A stretch of DNA of 48,773 bases, from positions 1-48,773 of the forward strand of contig JBAZZU010000017.1 in the NCBI GenBank assembly GCA_041658605.1, written 5' to 3'. A program made the translations under genes and the position numbers. Positions 17,015 to 26,249 of this stretch are shown here, in pieces. Below the pieces are notes generated by a model, which had not been told where the DNA came from, did no database searches, and saw only the letters and a program-made list of their open reading frames with translations. The stretch is from JBAZWE01 sp041658605. GTDB taxonomy: Bacteria; Actinomycetota; Thermoleophilia; BMS3ABIN01. Position 1 is the stretch's first letter. Each line of letters opens with the position of its first letter.

Positions 17015-18160
17015 TCAGCCGAAGCGTTTAGCGAGCCAGCTCTTCCTGATCTCCATGGCGCCGGTCGGACACATCTCGTTACAGCAGTAACATTCGATGC
17101 AGACCTTCCTGTCGATAGCCGGATAAGGGCTCATCGCAATCGCATCCACCGGGCAGCTTTTCGCGCAGATGCTGCACTTGTCGCAGACCTCCTCAACGCA
17201 CAAAGGCTCGACCTTGAGGAAGTTCGCAGCGATTTTCATGATGAACGGCGGGATATTGATGCGCTTGCCGCTGGGCTTGTCGAAGTCTAGAGCCACGTCG
17301 GCGATGCGCTCGCCGAGCACGTCGATATCATCGAGATTGCCATTGCCCAGCCCTCGTGTGGAAGCATCGCGGGTAGTGGCGATCTCCATCGGATCAAAAC
17401 CGATGATCTTCGAGGCCACGGCGTCCAGCGCGACGGGATCCTTCGAGGCCAGTATCAGCCCGGCTTTTCGGGGTTTTCCGTGCCGCGGCCCTTCGCCTTC
17501 CATGCCCACGACTGCGTCCATGATCGCCAGCCCGGGCTTAAGGACTGAATAGATGTCAACGACCGAACCGCTGAAGCGTTCGTAGGTCGCCAGCTTGTGG
17601 GCCTGCTTCCTGGTTTTCGTCGCCACCGCCCCGAACATGTTCTTGACCGCGCCGGTATACCAGGTGCTGGCGTGGGTCTTGAGTTTCGGCAGGGTGATGA
17701 TGACATCGGCCTCAAGCGCCAGCCTGGCCGCGTAGATCCTGTTCAGGTAGACGCCGCCAGGGACGTCTGTCTTCACGAAGCCGTTCTCCATCGCCTCGAA
17801 CTGGGTGGACTCAACCTCCAGTTCATCGGCGACTTCCTTCAGGCCGCACATGGTCAACGCCCGGCACTTCCCGCCGGCGTAAAAGTATCCGGGTGAATCG
17901 GCGACCACGGGAATACCGCCCGCATCTTTCACCGCCCCGATAACCGCTCTGACAATCGCCGGATGAGTCGTGACCGCGGCTTCGGGATCGCTGGGCGCCA
18001 GCATGTTGGCCTTGAGCAGCACCTTGTCGCCAGGTTTGATGACGTCTGCGAGTCCTCCGATCAGGCCTATCGCCTTCCGGACAGCCGCTCTTATACGTTC
18101 GTCATCATAATCTGGGCAGCGCGTGACCGCGACGGCTGTTTTTGTTTTACTGGTGTTCAT
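17015..18160 (-). CDS. DUF362 protein with C-terminal two-[4Fe-4S] ferredoxin domain
   Basis: 381 residues from the ATG at 18160, which has AAGGAG nine bases upstream; the in-frame start at 18181 has none. The N-terminal 300 residues are the DUF362 domain (GDKVLLKANMLAPSDPEAA, ITLPKLKTHASTWYTGAVKN). The C-terminus has two ferredoxin motifs, CDKCSICAKSCP and CIECYCCNEMCP. Such proteins occur in anaerobes as iron-sulfur proteins of unknown reaction. It stands alone between the lipoprotein and the methyltransferase, transcribed away from the latter. Confidence 0.88.
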   Translation of the reverse strand: MNTSKTKTAVAVTRCPDYDDERIRAAVRKAIGLIGGLADVIKPGDKVLLKANMLAPSDPEAAVTTHPAIVRAVIGAVKDAGGIPVVADSPGYFYAGGKCRALTMCGLKEVADELEVESTQFEAMENGFVKTDVPGGVYLNRIYAARLALEADVIITLPKLKTHASTWYTGAVKNMFGAVATKTRKQAHKLATYERFSGSVVDIYSVLKPGLAIMDAVVGMEGEGPRHGKPRKAGLILASKDPVALDAVASKIIGFDPMEIATTRDASTRGLGNGNLDDIDVLGERIADVALDFDKPSGKRINIPPFIMKIAANFLKVEPLCVEEVCDKCSICAKSCPVDAIAMSPYPAIDRKVCIECYCCNEMCPTGAMEIRKSWLAKRFG

Positions 18161-18208
18161 ATTACTCACTCCTTCAGCCATTTCCTTATTTTAGGATAAT
18201 ATCCTCCC

Positions 18209-18997
18209 ATGGATCATTTCCAGGCAAAAGACGGCGAGACTGCCAGGGATGTTTTCGGCCGACGGGTCGAACGGTATGCCGCGCTCGATGTATTTTCCGA
18301 CGAGAAGTATTACCGGCCGCTGCTGGAGATGGCCAGGCCCGCTTCCGGCGAGCGGGTGCTCGATGTCGCCGCTGGAACCGGCCTGCTGGCGTCATTGATG
18401 GCGCGGGATGCCGCCGAGGTAGTCGGCACGGATGTGACTCCCGAGATGCTTTCACTGGCGAGGGACCGTATCAGGAAAACCGGCCAGACCAATGTCAGCT
18501 TCATTGAGGCGGATGCTGCCGCGCCGCCTTTTGACAAAGGATTTTTCGACCTCGTGACCTGCAGGACCGCCTTTCATCATTTCCCCGAACCGGTAAAGGT
18601 CCTTGGCGAGATATACAGTGTCCTCCGCGAGGCAGGCCGTTTTGTGATGGAAGATGTTTACGGCCCTGACGACGATGCCCTGCGCGCGACCAGGGAGAGC
18701 TTCGAGCGGCTGGTTGACCCTTCTCACGTACTGGCGTATCGTCCCTCGGAGTTAGAGGCGATGCTCTCGGCCGCAGGCTTCAGCGTCGAGCTGGAGCGCA
18801 AACCTTCGGCCAGGGATTTCTCACTGGATCTGATCCTGCGGCTGGACCGGGTCGAGGATCCTGAGGACAGGGCGGCGATCGTGGCCATCCTCGATTCGAA
18901 CCTCGACACCGATCTAGGTGGCTTCAGTGCATCGAGGGTCGACGGCGAGCTGGTGCTCAGATGGCGCACGATCATCATCGCCGCCGTGAAAAACTAA
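18209..18997 (+). CDS. Class I SAM-dependent methyltransferase, UbiE-like
   Basis: 262 residues. The SAM-binding motif is VLDVAAGTGLLASL (near residues 50-63), followed by VVGTDVTPEML, EADAAAPPFDKGFFDLVTCR (motif II region) and AFHHFPEPVKVLGEI, all typical of the UbiE/ methyltransferase 11 group. The substrate is unknown. The NUDIX gene follows 13 bases later and probably shares the transcript. Confidence 0.85.
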   Translation: MDHFQAKDGETARDVFGRRVERYAALDVFSDEKYYRPLLEMARPASGERVLDVAAGTGLLASLMARDAAEVVGTDVTPEMLSLARDRIRKTGQTNVSFIEADAAAPPFDKGFFDLVTCRTAFHHFPEPVKVLGEIYSVLREAGRFVMEDVYGPDDDALRATRESFERLVDPSHVLAYRPSELEAMLSAAGFSVELERKPSARDFSLDLILRLDRVEDPEDRAAIVAILDSNLDTDLGGFSASRVDGELVLRWRTIIIAAVKN

Positions 18998-19010
18998 AGG
19001 AAGGATCTAG

Positions 19011-19640
19011 ATGACCCAGGAAAAAATGCCGCAATGGCTGGAATGGGCTCGGGAGATCCAGGGTTTGTGCCAGACGGGGCTGACTTTCGCCGCAACTGAC
19101 TACGAGGTGCAGCGGTATACGAGGCTGAGCGAGATCGCAGCAGAGATCGTCGCCAGCCAGACCGATGAATCCCTGGAAAAGCTGGTCAGGAATTTTTCCG
19201 CCCAGCCGGGTTACGCGACTGCCAAGATCGACGTTCGCGGCGCCGTGGTGCGTGAAGGCAGGATACTGCTGGTTCAGGAGCGTCGTGACGAGCGTTGGGC
19301 CATGCCTGGTGGCTGGGCGGACGTGGGGGATATCCCCTCAGAAATGGTGGCGCGAGAGGTCTGGGAGGAGAGCGGCTTCGAGGTCGTGCCGCGCAAGGTG
19401 GTGGCCGTCTTTGACGCAAATCGCGGCGGCCGGCCGCTGGAATTCTTCCACGCCTATAAGATCATCTTTCTATGTGACATCGCCGGCGGCGAAGCCCGCC
19501 CCAGCGATGAGACCATGGATGCCAGATTCTTCAGCTTCGACGAGTTGCCACCGCTTTCGATGCAACGGACCAATGAGAAGCACCTGGCGGAAGTGCGCGC
19601 GCATCTTGACGATGAATGCCGGCCGGCTGCTTTTGACTGA
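19011..19640 (+). CDS. NUDIX hydrolase with N-terminal hydrolase_N domain
   Basis: 209 residues. Residues 1-60 match the helical N-terminal domain found on ADP-ribose pyrophosphatase-like NUDIX proteins (WLEWAREIQGLCQTGLTFA). The NUDIX box is GGWADVGDIPSEMVAREVWE followed by ESG, with Asp in place of the first conserved Glu. It should cleave nucleoside diphosphate compounds, with Mg2+ bound by the RE..EE residues. AAAGGAAGG precedes the ATG. Confidence 0.88.
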   Translation: MTQEKMPQWLEWAREIQGLCQTGLTFAATDYEVQRYTRLSEIAAEIVASQTDESLEKLVRNFSAQPGYATAKIDVRGAVVREGRILLVQERRDERWAMPGGWADVGDIPSEMVAREVWEESGFEVVPRKVVAVFDANRGGRPLEFFHAYKIIFLCDIAGGEARPSDETMDARFFSFDELPPLSMQRTNEKHLAEVRAHLDDECRPAAFD

Positions 19641-19645
19641 GGGGC

Positions 19646-21457
19646 CTATTCTTCAGGAATAAGTGTGCCGCTCTCGAAGAGCCCGATGAAGTTCTCCACC
19701 ACCTGGGGATCGAACTGTGTGCCGGCGCACCGGTTCAGCTCGGCAATTGCTTCCGCGTGGCTGCGTGCCTGCTTGTACGGTCTACGGTCGACGATGGCGC
19801 TATATGAATCTACGGTCGTGAGGATGCGTGCGGTGATCGGTATTGCTTCTCCCGCGATCCCGTCGGGATAACCGTGGCCGTCGTAGCGTTCATGGTGATG
19901 GCGCACTACCTTCGCCGCGCCGGCGAGGCGGTGTACCGGTTTGATGATCTCAAAGCCGAGAGCGGCATGAGCGCGCATCAGGATCCATTCATCATCATCG
20001 AGTTTGCCCGGCTTCTTCAGCACTGCATCTGGTACGCCGATCTTGCCGACGTCATGAAGTACTCCACCGTATTTAAGGTCTTCCAGCAGGCTGTCATCGA
20101 GCCCCATTGCCTTGCCGACCTCCACGGCCATATGCGAGACGTTCTCGGCATGATTCTTGGTATATGTGTCCTTGGCCTCGACCGCGTTCGCCAGGGTTAG
20201 CACAGTTTCCAGGTAAGCTTTCTCCAGGTCACTGAAGAGATTGGCGCGTTGCAGGGCGCTGGCCGCCTGGTCGGCGATGCTGCTGCAGAGGCGGAGTTTC
20301 TCCGGGGTGAACGGCTCGCGGCTGTCACTGCGCGATTCACCCATGAGCAGGACACCCAGGGGAATCTCGCCCGCTTTTATTGGAACAAGACAGATTGTTT
20401 GCGCCAGGTCCAGGTAGAGCATCTGACTCTCGTGGCCGGATAGATCAGTGATTTCATCCCGGTGGATCATGATCGGTTCATCCGCCAGCGCCGCTCGAAG
20501 CAGCCTGGGGCAATAGTCGTTGAGGTAGCATTGTTCGACCTTAAGGTCACGGCCGAGATAGCGAATCGGGTGGGCGGTCCGCTGGACCACGCTATCTCCT
20601 TCCAGCAGGAAGGCGCAGGCGAACGTCACATGCAGGGTGTCTACCGCGTGCCGGACGATGATGTCAAGAGATTCACCTTCCTCCGGCGGGGCGTTGACCA
20701 GGGAGCGGGAAAGGCCATATAGCGCCGACAGTTCGGACCGGCGGGTCTTTTCCTCCTCGAACAGGTGCCGGTTCTCCCGGCTGCGCCTCACCAGTTGGCG
20801 GGAGGCACCGCTGACTATCCCGAAAAGTGAGAAATATATGATCACCGCACCGGCGCCCATGCTTAAGGCCACGAAGCGCCGCATGTCGGCGATGCCGGGC
20901 TCGAGCACGCCAAGATGGTGATAGGCTTCGAATGCTCCGACGATCTGGTCTGAACCGTCCAGCCGGACCGGAGCATATACTTCCAGCAGGTGCTCGAACC
21001 GCTCGGCCTCGGTGGTGTTCTCCTCTTTTTCGAGGTTGGAGATCTCCGTGGCCATATCGCCGTCGAGCGCTTCCTTGAGTTCATGTGACATCTCCGGGGT
21101 CTCGCCGACCATCTCGCCGCCGCCGGCATCGGAATAGATCAGTTTCCCGTCCGGGTTCCAGAGTTTGACGCGCACAACGTGTTCATGAACGATATCCCTG
21201 CGTATGAGATCATCGATCTGCTGGTATCTTTCAGCGCTGAGAGGTTCAGTGAAGTCGGAAGCGAGCAGGTTCGATGCCAGCACCGTCTCTACCTGATCTG
21301 CGGCGCTGTCTGCTTCGATATCGATGATCCTTGCTTCCTGGTTGCGCTGAAGACCCCAGGCTACGAAAAGCGAAACGCCGGCGGTGATGATCAGCGAGAG
21401 GATGGAGTATTTTGCCAGAAGGCTGAGTTTTTTGATGATTGCCGCCTCCCTTGCCAT
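19646..21457 (-). CDS. Membrane HD-GYP phosphodiesterase with extracytoplasmic and GAF domains
   Basis: 603 residues. A helix at about 13-35 and another at about 195-220 flank an extracytoplasmic sensor. A GAF domain spans about 240-400. The HD-GYP domain covers about 405-600, with GGVLHDVGKIGVPD and HHHERYDGHGYPDGIAGE. It is expected to hydrolyse cyclic di-GMP. It overlaps nothing and faces the NUDIX gene. A broken paralogue of its C-terminal part lies just upstream at 21555-21817, so two such genes once stood in tandem. Confidence 0.9.
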   Translation of the reverse strand: MAREAAIIKKLSLLAKYSILSLIITAGVSLFVAWGLQRNQEARIIDIEADSAADQVETVLASNLLASDFTEPLSAERYQQIDDLIRRDIVHEHVVRVKLWNPDGKLIYSDAGGGEMVGETPEMSHELKEALDGDMATEISNLEKEENTTEAERFEHLLEVYAPVRLDGSDQIVGAFEAYHHLGVLEPGIADMRRFVALSMGAGAVIIYFSLFGIVSGASRQLVRRSRENRHLFEEEKTRRSELSALYGLSRSLVNAPPEEGESLDIIVRHAVDTLHVTFACAFLLEGDSVVQRTAHPIRYLGRDLKVEQCYLNDYCPRLLRAALADEPIMIHRDEITDLSGHESQMLYLDLAQTICLVPIKAGEIPLGVLLMGESRSDSREPFTPEKLRLCSSIADQAASALQRANLFSDLEKAYLETVLTLANAVEAKDTYTKNHAENVSHMAVEVGKAMGLDDSLLEDLKYGGVLHDVGKIGVPDAVLKKPGKLDDDEWILMRAHAALGFEIIKPVHRLAGAAKVVRHHHERYDGHGYPDGIAGEAIPITARILTTVDSYSAIVDRRPYKQARSHAEAIAELNRCAGTQFDPQVVENFIGLFESGTLIPEE

Positions 21458-21554
21458 TTTAGTTCCACACTGTCGAAATAATGTACCAGTTACCCTCGAT
21501 ATATCCTTTTATCGAGCATGACTGACCCTGTCTCTGTCAGACTATCGGGGAGTG

Positions 21555-21817
21555 TCAGCCGATCAGGCCTTTCGCCACCAGCTCGAGAAAAGTATTCAGT
21601 ATATCGGGGTCGAATTGCGTACCCGAACAGCGCTTCAGTTCCGCGAACGCTTCCTCGCGGCTGAATGCTTTTTTGTAAACCCGCTTATCTATCATGGCGC
21701 CGAAGGAATCCACGACGGTGAGGATTCGCGCGCCGGCCGGGATCTCCTCGCCGGCGATGCCATCGGGATAACCGCCGCCATCGTAGCGTTCGTTTTTCTG
21801 CGGAGAGTCATGCGCCC
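21555..21817 (-). pseudogene. Truncated HD-GYP gene (C-terminal part only)
   Basis: The minus strand reads ERYDGGGYPDGIAGEEIP through GTQFDPDILNTFLELV and a TGA at 21555-21557. It aligns with the C-terminal 80 residues of the neighbouring intact HD-GYP protein (RYDGHGYPDGIAGEAIP, GTQFDPQVVENFIGLF) at roughly 60 percent identity by eye. The HD motif and everything upstream are missing; the fragment runs straight into the end of nifB. It marks a rearrangement point at the edge of the nif cluster. Confidence 0.85.
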
Positions 21818-21821
21818 CTTT

Positions 21822-22691
21822 CTAACAGCGAGCAGTTGCCAGAAATGACCTCTGATTAGACCTGATACCCGGATCGAGGCCCGCTCCGATAAGTCCGGCG
21901 GCATCGGCGCGGCAGCGGGCGCAATGGTTCATCTGGGGCAGGTGCGCGGAAGCCTGTTCGCGCAGTTTTGTAATCTCAGCAGGGAGGGGCTCGGCAATAT
22001 CCCCAAAAGGCGTGCCCTTTACCGGGAACAGCGGCATCGCGTTGTACATGTCCACAGATAGCCGGCCCATGGTCCGGGCTATGCTTTCGATGTGACCGTC
22101 GTTGACCCCGGGGATGACTACCGTGTTCACTTTTACGACGATGCCGGCGCTCTTGAGGTGGCGAATCGCCTCCAGCTGACGCTCCATCATGATGCTGGCT
22201 GCGTCGATCCCGGTATGGATCCTGTCTCCCAGCTTGATCCACTTGTAGATTCTAGAACCGACTTCGGCGTCGACGGCGTTCACTGTCAGGGTGACATGGC
22301 TTGCGTAATGGATTATCTCCCTGATGTATGTGAGGGCGTAAAGCCCGTTTGTTGACAGGCAGCGCAGCAGATGCGGATATTTTTTCCTGACCAGTCTGAG
22401 GGTCGTGAAAGTCTGATCGGGGTTCGCGAGTGGGTCGCCCGGCCCGGCGATACCCGCGACTGAGATCTGGTTTGCTTCCATCGCGGCGGCAAGAAAGGCG
22501 ATGGAATCTTTCGGCCGCATAATCCTGCTTGTGACCCCCGGCCGGCCTTCGTTGGGGCAGTCGAACAAGCGGTTGCAGTAATTACATTGAACATTACAGC
22601 GGGGAGCCACCGGCAGGTGAACCCGCCCGAATTTGTGCCGCACACTGCTGTTGAAACAGGGGTGATTGCGGATATCCGCAGTGATTTTCAT
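21822..22691 (-). CDS. nifB: NifB, radical SAM FeMo-cofactor core synthase
   Basis: 289 residues. N-terminal HPCFN motif, radical SAM motif RCNVQCNYCN (C32, C36, C39), GIAGPGDPLANP, and the C-terminal HCARCRADAAGLIG motif that binds an additional cluster. NifB builds the 8Fe-9S-C NifB-co from two [4Fe-4S] clusters. It is the short core form without a NifX domain. The last 20 residues after AAGLIGAGLDP have no counterpart in the family and may come from the junction with the broken HD-GYP gene. It starts two bases after the TauE-like gene, at the end of the nif operon. Confidence 0.95.
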   Translation of the reverse strand: MKITADIRNHPCFNSSVRHKFGRVHLPVAPRCNVQCNYCNRLFDCPNEGRPGVTSRIMRPKDSIAFLAAAMEANQISVAGIAGPGDPLANPDQTFTTLRLVRKKYPHLLRCLSTNGLYALTYIREIIHYASHVTLTVNAVDAEVGSRIYKWIKLGDRIHTGIDAASIMMERQLEAIRHLKSAGIVVKVNTVVIPGVNDGHIESIARTMGRLSVDMYNAMPLFPVKGTPFGDIAEPLPAEITKLREQASAHLPQMNHCARCRADAAGLIGAGLDPGIRSNQRSFLATARC

Positions 22692-22693
22692 TT

Positions 22694-23431
22694 CTATGCC
22701 ACCATCCTTAAGCCAGCAAGGACAAGAACTATGCCAAGTAACAGCCTGAGCGCCTGATTATTGAACCTGGTTGCTCCGAGCCACGATCCCAATAAACCGC
22801 CGGCAATGACTGCCAGGGCCCAGACCGGCATATCTGACGGGAAGCTTCCGCCATTCTGAAGATGGCCAGCCAGTCCGGCCATGGAGTTTACGAGGATAAA
22901 AACGGCTGCGGCGGCCGATGTCTGCCTTAAGCCTGCCCACCTGCGCATCAGCAGCACGGGGCTGAGAAAGATGCCGCCACCGACGCCGGTCAGGCCTGAT
23001 GTAAGACCGATGATACCGCCGGCGGTCATCGATGCCGGCAACCCGGGAGTGCGCACGCCGGGGATGTCCTCACGACTGGCGCGATAGCGTGCCAGCAGGT
23101 GGATAGCCGCGAAGATCAGGGCGGCTCCGACCAGGAGCCGGTACCAATCATCGCTAACGGTCAATCCGCCTCCGATATAAGCCAGCGGGATGGATGCGGC
23201 GGCAAAGGGCCAAAACAGCCGCCATGAAAAATATCCTGCCCGGTAGAACCGGATGCTCGTGATCGTCGCCACAAGTACGTTCAGTGCGAGAGCGGCTGGC
23301 TTCATCTCATCGGGTGAGAATTCGAGCAAAGCCATCGTCGCCAGATATGCCGAAGCCCCGCCATGTCCGACAGCCGAATAGAGCAAGGCGATGAGGAAAA
23401 AACAGATCGCGATAACAACCGGCTCGCTCAT
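22694..23431 (-). CDS. TauE/SafE-family (TSUP) membrane transporter
   Basis: 245 residues with eight helices. The family repeats are visible: YSAVGHGGASAYLATMAL in the first half and GLTSGLTGVGGGIFLSPVLL in the second. TSUP proteins export sulfite, sulfoacetate or related sulfur anions. It is placed between nifN and nifB with gaps of 21 and 2 bases, so it is part of the nif transcript; supply or removal of a sulfur species linked to cofactor assembly is a reasonable guess but unproven. Confidence 0.88.
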   Translation of the reverse strand: MSEPVVIAICFFLIALLYSAVGHGGASAYLATMALLEFSPDEMKPAALALNVLVATITSIRFYRAGYFSWRLFWPFAAASIPLAYIGGGLTVSDDWYRLLVGAALIFAAIHLLARYRASREDIPGVRTPGLPASMTAGGIIGLTSGLTGVGGGIFLSPVLLMRRWAGLRQTSAAAAVFILVNSMAGLAGHLQNGGSFPSDMPVWALAVIAGGLLGSWLGATRFNNQALRLLLGIVLVLAGLRMVA

Positions 23432-23452
23432 GCCGACAGCCCGCCGTCCCTC

Positions 23453-24799
23453 TTACATGTAGCTGTAGCCATGGCCAAGTTCAGCCTCCTCCCTGGCGAT
23501 TATCGTGTTGGTCAGAAGATCCAGAAGGTTCAGCGCCCCGCGGTAGCCGGCATGGAGGATCCGCTGGCCGCCGAAACGGTCGTGTATTGGATAGCCGATC
23601 CGGACCAGTGGGATGCCAAGCTCGCGGGCGATGTGGTTTCCCTTGCTGCTGCCGATGAGCAGGTTCGCAGCCGCTTCCCGCGAATGCTCGCGGATGTCAT
23701 CGAAATCAGTTCGAGCCAGCAGGGCCGGCGTTTCTTCCAGCGGGCTCGTCAGTGCCTCCAGATCAGCCAGGTAATCGGCTCCGCCGCCGCCGCTGGCGCA
23801 GACGACGGGCTGGATGCCAAGGTCCACCAGGAACGAAGTCATGGCGATGACGAAATCAGCGTCGCCGTAGATGACAGCCCGCTTGCCGAACAGATATTTG
23901 TGGGCATCGACCATGGCGTCCACCAACCTGCCCCGTTCGTTTCTGTGAATCTCGGAGGTCGCCCGGCCGGTCAGCCGTTCCAGGGATTCGAAAAAGAGGT
24001 CGCTATACCTGATGCCGATGGGGAGCGGGAGCCGTTCAGCCCTGACGCCGAAGCGCTTCTCCAGGAAAAGCGCCGGCGACTGGCTCTCAGGGAATGTCTG
24101 TCCGAATTCGATCGAAGCTGCCGACGAGCCCGCAAGCCGGATGTCCGCGAGACGGGCGCCGCCAGTGGGAATCCGGTTCAGCGATCCGTCGATGACCCCA
24201 TCCAGCGTGTCCGAGATGTCCGGCAGGACCATCGGCGCGACGCCGAAGGATGCCATCACTTCTTTCAGGTAACGAAGATCGGCGGGGGAGACAAACCCTG
24301 GGAAAAGGTTAATTTCCCCCCGCTGGTCCCCGCTCTCGGCACAATTCTCGAGGATGGCGACGCAGGCGTCATTGAAGCCGTCCATATGGCCGCCGTTGTA
24401 GCTAGGCGTGGAGACCGGCACGATCGTGATCTCCCGCAGCGCCGGCTCTTCCTCCATAAGCTCACTGATAGCCATCCTGACATCGTCGCCGATAGTCTCC
24501 GCCAGGCAGGTGGTGGCAACGCCCAGGACCGCGGGCGAATACTTGGCCACGACGTTCCTGATCCCCTGCTTGAGGTTGGCGGCTCCGCCGTAGACCGCCT
24601 GATTCTCGCTCAGGGCGGAAGAGGCGATATCGACCGGTTCCCGGAAATGGCTGGAGATGTAGCGGCGCATGTAGGTGCTGCATCCCTGTGATCCGTGCAG
24701 CAGCACCATCGAATCCTCCACACCCCTGAAGGCAAGGCACGCGCCAAGGGGCCGGCAGAGTCTGCAGGGATTGGTGGTCGAGACAAAACTCTTAGCCAT
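23453..24799 (-). CDS. nifN: NifN, FeMo-cofactor assembly scaffold subunit
   Basis: 448 residues of the nitrogenase component 1 family. N-terminal NPCRLCRPLGACLAFRG and HGSQGCSTYMRRYISSHFRE, then VATTCLAETIGDDV; these resemble NifK but the protein follows NifE and carries NifN-type differences. It forms the NifEN heterotetramer on which NifB-co matures to FeMo-co. The gene overlaps nifE by eight bases. Confidence 0.92.
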   Translation of the reverse strand: MAKSFVSTTNPCRLCRPLGACLAFRGVEDSMVLLHGSQGCSTYMRRYISSHFREPVDIASSALSENQAVYGGAANLKQGIRNVVAKYSPAVLGVATTCLAETIGDDVRMAISELMEEEPALREITIVPVSTPSYNGGHMDGFNDACVAILENCAESGDQRGEINLFPGFVSPADLRYLKEVMASFGVAPMVLPDISDTLDGVIDGSLNRIPTGGARLADIRLAGSSAASIEFGQTFPESQSPALFLEKRFGVRAERLPLPIGIRYSDLFFESLERLTGRATSEIHRNERGRLVDAMVDAHKYLFGKRAVIYGDADFVIAMTSFLVDLGIQPVVCASGGGGADYLADLEALTSPLEETPALLARTDFDDIREHSREAAANLLIGSSKGNHIARELGIPLVRIGYPIHDRFGGQRILHAGYRGALNLLDLLTNTIIAREEAELGHGYSYM

Positions 24800-26249
24800 G
24801 GTTCAGGCTCCCTTCAGCCAGTCGAGGGCGCGGCACCCAGTCCCATACGGGGCTGGCTATCGAGCTATAGACCTCCCGGGCGAAATTGAGCATGCCCGTG
24901 TAACCTTCAAGCGGTTTCTTGCGTTCGTGGTTGTGGTCGCAGAATGCCACGCCCAGCTTGTAGGCTACCGGCCGTTCCTTGACTCCGCCGACGAAGATGT
25001 CGACACCCAGGCTCTCCATGAGCTGGGCCAGCTCCAGGGGGTTGGCGTCGTCGATTATGACGGTGCCCCCGTCAGATTCGCAGCGAATCTCCTCGTAATC
25101 CTTCTGCTTGCCCGTCTGCGAGCCGACTACAGCCACTTGCATTCCGAGCGCCCGAAATGACTTGATCAGCGATACCGCTTTGAAAGCGCCGCCCACGTAA
25201 ACGGCTGCCTTTTTCCCCTTTAGCCTTTCAAGGTAGAACTCGAGTTCGGGTTCGACGGCAGCGGTCTCTTCCTCAATCAGACGCTCGGTCTGTTGGATGA
25301 CCTTGGGGTCGTTGAAAAAGGCGGCAATCTCGCGGAGGCTGCCGCTCATGTCCTCCAGGCCCAGATACGAGACCCTGATGTAGGGAATTCCGTAGTGCGC
25401 TTTCATCATTTTGGCGAGATGGGTCATGGAACCGGAACACTGGACCACGTTCAGCGCCGCCGTGTGTGCCATTGCCACCTGCTCCACCCGCGAATCGCCG
25501 CTTATGTTGGCGACCACGCTGATGCCCATGCGGTCGAGGTAATCACGGATGATCCACAGCTCTCCGGCGAGGTTGAAATCGCCCAGGATGTTGATGGAAA
25601 GCGGGACGGGCGCCTTGATGCGGCCGGCCTGGCCACCGTCGCCGATCAGCCGGAACAGCGCCTCGCAGGCAGCCTTGTAGCCGGCGTTCTTGTTTCCCCT
25701 GAAACCTTCCGACTGTACCGGGATCACCGGGATGCCGGTTTCTTCCGCGACCTTCGAGCAGACAGCCTTGAGGTCGTCGCCGATGATCCCGACGATGCAG
25801 GTCGAATACACGAAGGCGCCCTTCGGGCTGTGCTTCGCTATCAGCTCGGTGAGCGCCGCGTACAGTTTCTTCTCGCCGCCGAAGATGACGTCGTATTCCC
25901 GGAGGTCGGTGGAAAAACTCAGCCGGTGCAGTTCCGGGCCGGATGAGAGACTGCCCCGGATATCCCACGTATAGGCCGAACAGCCGATGGGGCCATGGAT
26001 AAGGTGCAGGGCGTCCGCGATGGGATTGATCACCACGCGGGCGCCGCAGAAGACACAGGCCCGCTGGCTGACCGCTCCGGCGACACTGTCGGTGTCACAA
26101 GTTATGCCAGGCGCCCGAGCTTCGCTTACCGCGACTACATCGCTTACTGCACCGGTTTCGCTGAAGGAGCCGGCCTTGCTGATCGCGCCGGCCTTGCGGC
26201 AGATGTGCCGCTCCCTGCCGGCGATGACGTCGAGCCTGATGTCGCTCAT
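24792..26249 (-). CDS. nifE: NifE, FeMo-cofactor assembly scaffold subunit
   Basis: 485 residues. The characteristic VSQRACVFCGARVVINPIAD and HGPIGCSAYTWDIRGSLSSG motifs are present, followed by STCIVGIIGDDLKAVC. Relative to the usual arrangement in anaerobes, about 27 extra residues lie between HICRKAG and ITCDTDS. They consist of four six-residue repeats (AISKAG, SFSETG, AVSDVV, AVSEAR) at residues 21-44. The candidate cluster ligands on both sides are kept. Its start overlaps the nifK stop (TAATG). Confidence 0.93.
   Translation of the reverse strand: MSDIRLDVIAGRERHICRKAGAISKAGSFSETGAVSDVVAVSEARAPGITCDTDSVAGAVSQRACVFCGARVVINPIADALHLIHGPIGCSAYTWDIRGSLSSGPELHRLSFSTDLREYDVIFGGEKKLYAALTELIAKHSPKGAFVYSTCIVGIIGDDLKAVCSKVAEETGIPVIPVQSEGFRGNKNAGYKAACEALFRLIGDGGQAGRIKAPVPLSINILGDFNLAGELWIIRDYLDRMGISVVANISGDSRVEQVAMAHTAALNVVQCSGSMTHLAKMMKAHYGIPYIRVSYLGLEDMSGSLREIAAFFNDPKVIQQTERLIEEETAAVEPELEFYLERLKGKKAAVYVGGAFKAVSLIKSFRALGMQVAVVGSQTGKQKDYEEIRCESDGGTVIIDDANPLELAQLMESLGVDIFVGGVKERPVAYKLGVAFCDHNHERKKPLEGYTGMLNFAREVYSSIASPVWDWVPRPRLAEGSLNHG
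26118..26189 (-). repeat. Four 18-base imperfect tandem repeats inside nifE
   Basis: Encodes AISKAG, SFSETG, AVSDVV and AVSEAR; Ser is fixed at position 3 of each unit. Spread is 72 bases. Confidence 0.75.

Noticed and set aside
23363..24691. 442-codon plus-strand open frame across nifN
   Set aside because: It is antisense to a clear nifN with all family motifs. Long antisense frames are common in GC-rich coding DNA.
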